42,919 nt of DNA from NCBI GenBank assembly GCA_029261965.1, contig JAJDAH010000373.1, positions 1 through 42,919 on the forward strand, in the 5' to 3' direction. Below, in pieces: positions 38,197-42,919 of the stretch. Positions within the stretch are counted from its first letter, which is position 1, and each line of letters starts with the position of its first letter. The translations under genes were made by a program, and so were the position numbers. The notes beneath the pieces are model-generated. The model was not told the DNA's origin and made no database searches. It was given only the letters and a program-made list of their open reading frames with translations. The stretch is from Polyangiaceae bacterium (lineage in GTDB: Bacteria > Myxococcota_A > Polyangia > Polyangiales > Polyangiaceae).

Positions 38197-40596
38197 ATGC
38201 GAGGTTTCCATTGCGAGGCGGCCAGGAGGCTCGACGATGACGTCGCGTTGGTCGACGGCTGGGTGATCGACCCCGCAGGCGGCGACGAGCGGCTCATCGT
38301 CGGCACCCGCGGGAACCGGGTGGATCTGACAGAGCACGCCGTCTTCTATTATCGAAGTGACGTCATCGCGGAGTTGAGCCGTTCGGAGACGGCGAACCCC
38401 TTGGCCACGGCGCAGCTGGGCGTACTGTTGCTAGCGCCGGTCGAAGTGGGCGGCCGCAAGCGGGATGACTGGACCCTCTTCGTCCGGGAAGGAGGCGACC
38501 CCGTCGCCGTGCTGGATCCCCTCGACGACGAATCCGCGATTCAGCATTTGCGTTCGAGGGCCCCCTATTCGCTGCACTGCCTCGCTGGATCGGGGTTGTC
38601 GAGTCACCCTGCGGGTGTTCGCCTGGCGCGGGCGCTGGCTCGGTCCACGACTGACGGGATCGAGCCGAAGCATCGGCACCGGCGCTGGGACGAGACAGGC
38701 TCCTTGCTTTTGGCGATGGATCGCAGCTTCGTGTTCACGATCCGCCGGTCGAGCTACCTGGTGGTTTGGGGTCATGTCGGCTGGGCTGGAGGCGAGCGTC
38801 CGAAGCTCGCGTGGACGCTGCGAGGCCGGACGCTGCCCAACACCGATGGCTGGTCGTTCGAGGTCGCGGCTCCCAGCGCAACGGGGATTCTCGAGAGTTC
38901 CCGCTGCGAGCGCGTCGTTCAGGCGGTCGGGCTGCTACCCCTCTCTGCCGACGACCTCGGAGCCGGTGTCGTGACGCTCACCGCGTCCGCTGTCGACTCG
39001 AGCGTTTCGGCGGCGTTGCCCCTGACGAAACCGGTGCCCCTGGGTCAACTCGCGCAACTCATCGAGGCGCCGGTGGTGGGGACGGCGTTGATCGAGTTGG
39101 CGGCGCGACACGGCGAGCGCCCGGAATTACGCGAGGCACTGACCCAAGAAATGACTCGAAGCCGCCGATGCATCGACGTGGGCTCGCTGCAAGCTACCGC
39201 CATGCCCATCGGCGCAGGGCGAACCGTGAGCGCGGCGGTCGATGCCGTCTACTGCCCGACCGACGAGGACGTGCTGGCGATCGGATGGGCCGTGGGACGC
39301 GGCGAGGGCGCCTTCGAGCTGAGCTGCCACACGGAGTATGGTCAGTTCTGCGCCACTCGGAAGGTAGCGCGAAGGATCCCCCGGCGCGATGTCTACGAGG
39401 CCTGTCGTGAGGCGGGCATGCGGGGCGTGGGGACAGCTTCGGGATTCTGCGCGTGGTTTCGAAACGCCAGCGCGAGCTCCCTGCGACCCGACAACCTCTA
39501 CTTCTCCATCGAGGGCGACGACGGCACGCGCGCTCGGTGTCGGCCCTCGAGCGTCAAGTCGTTCTCCGACTGGGGAAAGATGTTGGAGAGCCTCCTGACC
39601 GAGGTTGCTCCAACCCACCGCGAAGACTGGCTCGATGAGTTGGCACCGCTCTTGAGTCACGCCTGGAAGAAGCGCAACCAGGAGGAACCGGTCATCGAAG
39701 ACCGATCCTACGGAGCCAGCCCCGCGGAGCCGACGGTGAGTATCATCGTGCCTCTATACGCTCGCGCGGACCTGATGGAGCACCAGCTCGCGTCGTTCGC
39801 GAACGACCCGACCTTGCGCGACGCCGAGCTTCTGTATTTCGTAGACGACCCCCGTATCGCAGACGAAGCCGTGATTTTGGCGGATCGCTGTGACCGATTG
39901 ATGAGAGTGCCGTTCCGCCTGCTCTCGAGCAACCAGAATCTGGGCTTCGCCGGAGCGAACAATCGCGCGGCTTCCTTCGCACGCTCGGACACGCTGCTTC
40001 TGCTGAACTCCGACGTCATACCGCGCAAGCCGAACTGGCTGCCATCGATGCTGGCCACGTTTCGCGCCTTGTCGCCCGGAGGTGTCCTCGGGGCGAAGCT
40101 CTTGTACGAAGACGGATCGATTCAGCACGCTGGGATCCGATTCGAACGGATGCGTCTCCGTCACAGCCACCTCTGGCTGAACGAGCACTGCCACAAAGGG
40201 CTTCCCGCGGACCGACTCGACTTGACGGGAGTAGCCGAGGTGCCGGCGGTGACGGCAGCGTGCCTCATGATCGACCGGCAGACCTACGAGTCCGTCGGGG
40301 GGCTCACCGAGGACTACGTGTTCGGAGACTTCGAGGATTCCGATCTCTGCTTGAAGATCCGCGAGCGTGGGCTGCGCAGCTACATCGACTACGACGTGGA
40401 ACTCTACCATCTCGAGCGGCAGTCCTTCTCGCAACTCGGGGACCCGGCCTGGAGGGACTGGCTCGTCATGGTCAATGCGTGGCTGCACACGCAGCGGTGG
40501 GAGGGCGCCATCACCGAGATCGCCCAAGGTGCGGCCGAAGGGCCGCCCGAGGGCGCGGGGCCTGTCGCCGCCGAGAGAAAGCCACGAGTCGGCTGA
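38197..40596 (+). CDS. Large GT2-family glycosyltransferase with N-terminal beta region
   Basis: About 799 aa from ATG 38197; GTG 38032 would add 55 residues. The last 300 residues are a GT-A domain: TVSIIVPLYARADLMEHQL, SSNQNLGFAGANNRAASFARSDTLLLLNSDVIP (the NSD metal site), and GGLTEDYVFGDFEDSDLCLKIRERG with the catalytic ED. The first 500 residues are beta-rich and unlike a known domain, with repeats of a WAVGRGEGAFELSC-like type, perhaps carbohydrate-binding. It resembles large myxobacterial rhamnosyl- or polysaccharide transferases. The short divergent region towards the GT4 gene is 200 bp. Confidence 0.88.
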   Translation: MRGFHCEAARRLDDDVALVDGWVIDPAGGDERLIVGTRGNRVDLTEHAVFYYRSDVIAELSRSETANPLATAQLGVLLLAPVEVGGRKRDDWTLFVREGGDPVAVLDPLDDESAIQHLRSRAPYSLHCLAGSGLSSHPAGVRLARALARSTTDGIEPKHRHRRWDETGSLLLAMDRSFVFTIRRSSYLVVWGHVGWAGGERPKLAWTLRGRTLPNTDGWSFEVAAPSATGILESSRCERVVQAVGLLPLSADDLGAGVVTLTASAVDSSVSAALPLTKPVPLGQLAQLIEAPVVGTALIELAARHGERPELREALTQEMTRSRRCIDVGSLQATAMPIGAGRTVSAAVDAVYCPTDEDVLAIGWAVGRGEGAFELSCHTEYGQFCATRKVARRIPRRDVYEACREAGMRGVGTASGFCAWFRNASASSLRPDNLYFSIEGDDGTRARCRPSSVKSFSDWGKMLESLLTEVAPTHREDWLDELAPLLSHAWKKRNQEEPVIEDRSYGASPAEPTVSIIVPLYARADLMEHQLASFANDPTLRDAELLYFVDDPRIADEAVILADRCDRLMRVPFRLLSSNQNLGFAGANNRAASFARSDTLLLLNSDVIPRKPNWLPSMLATFRALSPGGVLGAKLLYEDGSIQHAGIRFERMRLRHSHLWLNEHCHKGLPADRLDLTGVAEVPAVTAACLMIDRQTYESVGGLTEDYVFGDFEDSDLCLKIRERGLRSYIDYDVELYHLERQSFSQLGDPAWRDWLVMVNAWLHTQRWEGAITEIAQGAAEGPPEGAGPVAAERKPRVG

Positions 40597-40654
40597 TCGA
40601 GAGGCTAATCGGCGGCTGTTGTGCGTTCCCCGCGCATTTGGTCATACTCCGGTG

Positions 40655-42013
40655 GTGTCGGGCTACGAGGCAGGATCCATCCTCGCCGACCGCTATCGGC
40701 TGGAGTCGCTCCTGGGCCAAGGGGGTATGGGCTCCGTTTGGCGGGCGCTCCATCTCACCCTGAACTCGCCCGTCGCGATCAAGCTAATCGATCCGTCCAT
40801 CGCAGCCAGCGAGAACGCGTTGGCGCGATTCCTGCGAGAGGCGCAGGCGGCGGCCGCACTTCGCAGTCCGCACGTGGTGCAGACGCTCGACTATGGCGTG
40901 CACGACGGGATCCCGTTCATCGCCATGGAGCTGATGGAAGGCGAGAGCCTCGCGGATCGACTGAAGCGGGTCGGTCGATTGTCTCCCGCCGAGACCGCCA
41001 AGTTTCTGATGCACGTCGCGCGCGCCGTCGGTAAGGCGCACGACGCCGGCATCGTTCATCGTGATCTCAAGCCCGACAACATTTTCCTCGTGCACAACGA
41101 TGACGACGAGGTCGCGAAGGTCCTCGACTTCGGAATTGCGAAGCAGATTCAAGGCCTCGAGGCGATGGACTCGCAAACCCAGACGGGGGCGGTGATGGGC
41201 ACCCCCTTCTACATGAGCCCGGAGCAGGCGGAGGGGACCAAGGCGCTAGACCATCGAACGGATCTCTGGGCGATTGGTGTCATCGCCTACGAGTGCTTGC
41301 TCGGACAGCTTCCGTTTCAAGGGACGACCATTGGCGAGCTGATCATCAAGATCTGCACCAAACCACTCCCGGTACCGTCGCAGGCGGCCCAGGTGCCGGT
41401 GGGGTTCGATGACTGGTTTGCTCGGGCCTGCGCGCGCGAGCCCGTCGATCGATTCGAGAACGCCAGACAACAGATCGAAGCATTTCGCATGCTCGTCACC
41501 CAAGCCGCCGGAGTGGCTCCATTTTCGGACCCCAGTCAGCTCACTGGCGACAGCGGTGCCCACGTCGCGGCCACCACGGGTCCACGCCCCATCACGGCTC
41601 CAGGGACCGAGGCCCCCGTTGTCATCCCCACCAACCCGACCTCTTGGGTCGCGATCGCCGCTGTGCTCGTCGGTGTCTTGGCCATCGGCGCCGTGGGCGC
41701 GGTCGCCCTGCTTGGTCGGAAGGCTCCCGACGAAATCGTCGAGCCCGCCGACCCGGCCTCGGCCCCGTCGGCCGAGGCACCCGCGGAAGCGGTGCCGGCA
41801 GAGCCGAACCGCCAACCGCGCGAGGAGGACGCAGGTCCGGCGACGTCGGAGAAGGGACCGCCTGCGGTAGCGCCTGCCGCAAGCGCGTCCCCCACACTGC
41901 CGCCCGAGCCGCGCACATCGGTGCGGCACCGGCCTCCGCCGAAACCGACCGCGCCGAAGCCCGAGCCGCCGCCAAAGCCGACGGGAACGACGAAGACCGA
42001 TTTCGGCTTCTGA
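40655..42013 (+). CDS. Membrane-anchored Hanks-type serine/threonine protein kinase
   Basis: About 452 aa from GTG 40655 (another GTG is next to it at 40652). The kinase domain covers about residues 14-280: GQGGMG loop at 21-26, Lys43, HRDLKPDN at 135-142, DFG at 158-160 and GTPFYMSPEQ. All catalytic residues are present. One membrane helix (VAIAAVLVGVLAIGAVGAVALL) at about 330-352 is followed by a Pro/Ala/Glu-rich external tail ending in a Lys/Pro stretch. It is tail to tail with the TPR/PEGA gene, 6 bp apart. It is a second, independent copy of the kinase and TPR/PEGA arrangement at 268-2818. Confidence 0.94.
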   Translation: MSGYEAGSILADRYRLESLLGQGGMGSVWRALHLTLNSPVAIKLIDPSIAASENALARFLREAQAAAALRSPHVVQTLDYGVHDGIPFIAMELMEGESLADRLKRVGRLSPAETAKFLMHVARAVGKAHDAGIVHRDLKPDNIFLVHNDDDEVAKVLDFGIAKQIQGLEAMDSQTQTGAVMGTPFYMSPEQAEGTKALDHRTDLWAIGVIAYECLLGQLPFQGTTIGELIIKICTKPLPVPSQAAQVPVGFDDWFARACAREPVDRFENARQQIEAFRMLVTQAAGVAPFSDPSQLTGDSGAHVAATTGPRPITAPGTEAPVVIPTNPTSWVAIAAVLVGVLAIGAVGAVALLGRKAPDEIVEPADPASAPSAEAPAEAVPAEPNRQPREEDAGPATSEKGPPAVAPAASASPTLPPEPRTSVRHRPPPKPTAPKPEPPPKPTGTTKTDFGF

Positions 42014-42019
42014 GCCCGA

Positions 42020-42919
42020 TCAGAACCGACCAACGACGCCGCCGCTGGTCCCCATGAAGTAGGGTCGAACGGTGCGGCCGGAGGAGGAACTGTCGCGATT
42101 GCTGAGCAGCAGCAGCGTGACTCCAGCCGCGATCCCAGCTGCCCCGATACCGTAGCTCACCACTGCCAGCGTCTTTTTGGAGGCAGCATCCTCGTCCAAG
42201 GAACCGATTTCCTGCTGCTGCACGAGGGTGCAGTCGGGGTCGCATTCGGAGAACCTCTTGTCGGCGCTATCTTGATCCGAAAGGCCTTGGAACAAGAAGA
42301 CGGTTCCGAGCCCGACCCCCAGCGCACCGAAACCGAAGCTCGAATACGCGCCAATTCGCATCCCGCGACCCTCATCGCCGCCCACGCCGGGATCGGTGCC
42401 CGCAGGCGCGGGGTCCCCCGAAAAGGGCGTCCCGCCGTTAGTCTGCGGCGGCGCTGTGGTTGCGGCGCCGTCCGAGCTCGGCTCGAGCTTCAGGCTGACA
42501 CTTCCCGACTCGCCTTGCTTCAACGCGACCTCCCGAGAGGCCGGTGCAAAACCGGGCGCGCTCACTTCGACGCGATGTGTGCCGGGATCGACCGGTAACG
42601 GAACGCCGATAATTTGCGTTGGAACGGGTTTGCCGTCGACACTGACTTGAACGGCGTTGGGAGGGGGCCCGACGATTGAAATGGTGAGCCGGGCGATTAG
42701 CTTCTCGACGCTTGGCAACTCGGCCTTGGCGGCCCGTTGAGCGTCGTGGAAAGCCGTCGGTGCGCGGGCGTCGAGAGCCTCCCGGGTGACCTTGATGTAA
42801 GCCTCCCGAGCTTCGACGTACCGACCGATCTTCACGTAGGAGCGCGCCAGGTGCAGTAGGAGCGTCGGCGCGTGCATGATCCCCTCGGCGCGCGCGAAGT
42901 AGTCGGCGGCCTCCTCATA
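42020..42919 (-). CDS. TPR/PEGA-domain membrane protein (N-terminus beyond window)
   Basis: The frame stays open through the right edge with coding-like sequence (EEAADYFARAEGI before MHAP), so the start is outside the window. Visible are TPR-type helices (LLLHLARSYVKIGRYVEAREAYIKV), a PEGA domain (VQVSVDGKPVPTQIIGVPLPVDPGTHRVEVSAPGFA), a Gly/Pro linker, and two hydrophobic segments either side of a Cys-containing loop (SECDPDCT). It ends GTSGGVVGRF, very like the VSAVGRF end of the first TPR/PEGA-like protein. It probably pairs with the adjacent kinase. Confidence 0.85.
   Translation of the reverse strand, partial: YEEAADYFARAEGIMHAPTLLLHLARSYVKIGRYVEAREAYIKVTREALDARAPTAFHDAQRAAKAELPSVEKLIARLTISIVGPPPNAVQVSVDGKPVPTQIIGVPLPVDPGTHRVEVSAPGFAPASREVALKQGESGSVSLKLEPSSDGAATTAPPQTNGGTPFSGDPAPAGTDPGVGGDEGRGMRIGAYSSFGFGALGVGLGTVFLFQGLSDQDSADKRFSECDPDCTLVQQQEIGSLDEDAASKKTLAVVSYGIGAAGIAAGVTLLLLSNRDSSSSGRTVRPYFMGTSGGVVGRF

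Overview
The window is GC-rich throughout and carries hallmarks of a myxobacterium-like member of the Myxococcota (probably a Polyangia/Sorangiineae type). The evidence is Hanks-type Ser/Thr kinases with a C-terminal membrane anchor and Pro/Ala-rich tail, TPR/PEGA-type partners next to them, many lipoproteins, a MopE-type metal-binding lipoprotein, a sigma-54 activator and sigma-54-like promoters. The assignment is inferred from gene style; no rRNA or complete marker gene is present. Both ends look chromosomal. No integrase, transposase, phage gene, CRISPR array or intact tRNA was seen, and no stretch without a gene exceeds 300 bases.

Layout. 1-5853: two large hairpins, a Ser/Thr kinase with an overlapping TPR/PEGA-like partner (minus strand), then two lipoproteins and a FadL-type outer-membrane porin (plus). 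5887-9768 (minus): nhaA, an MscS channel and an NtrC-type sigma-54 activator. 10055-14276 (plus): a histidine kinase with degraded ATP-binding motifs, then a receiver-only protein, a bacterial cation-chloride cotransporter and a second receiver-only protein. 14438-14656 (minus) is a CsbD-family stress protein. 15035-21765 (plus) is a TamA/TamB-type pair. 21753-24959: small protein, secreted SH3-like protein, lipoproteins and a universal stress protein (USP). 25129-27844 (plus): OmpA-like lipoprotein, YihY/BrkB membrane protein, DUF418-type membrane protein. 27848-31408 (minus): an apparent operon HPF/RaiA - TerC - USP - SUMF1-like lipoprotein - nitrilase-like lipoprotein. 31536-32119 (minus): acidic lipoprotein and a 67-aa protein. 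32306-35612 (plus): DUF4240-like protein, a USP with a Cys/His tail, and a sulfatase-fold membrane protein. 35619-35662: the 3' half of an initiator-type tRNA gene. 35788-40596: sulfotransferase and two glycosyltransferases. 40655-42919: a second kinase with a second TPR/PEGA partner that runs off the right edge.

Main result. Between about 8.2 and 32.3 kb, eleven sequences fit the sigma-54 promoter layout (GG-N10-GC, mostly [T/G/C]GGCAC-N7-TGCW). They lie outside or at the edges of genes and point into mscS-nhaA, the histidine kinase, the receiver-cotransporter-receiver operon, csbD, tamAB, the SH3 protein, one USP, the HPF-TerC-USP operon, the acidic lipoprotein, the 67-aa protein and the DUF4240-USP-sulfatase operon. 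Eight related 15-bp dyads (GTGGCA-N3-TGCCAC or GTGCAG-N3-CTGCAC type) occur; seven lie about 40-85 bp upstream of one or two of these promoters, where an enhancer-binding activator would sit. At four genes the predicted transcription start falls 1-2 nt before the ATG, suggesting leaderless messages. I infer one sigma-54-dependent stress, ion-homeostasis, envelope and ribosome-hibernation modulon, possibly governed by the NtrC-type activator encoded inside it. The promoters, dyads and gene order are read directly from the sequence; their function and the identity of the regulator are inference.
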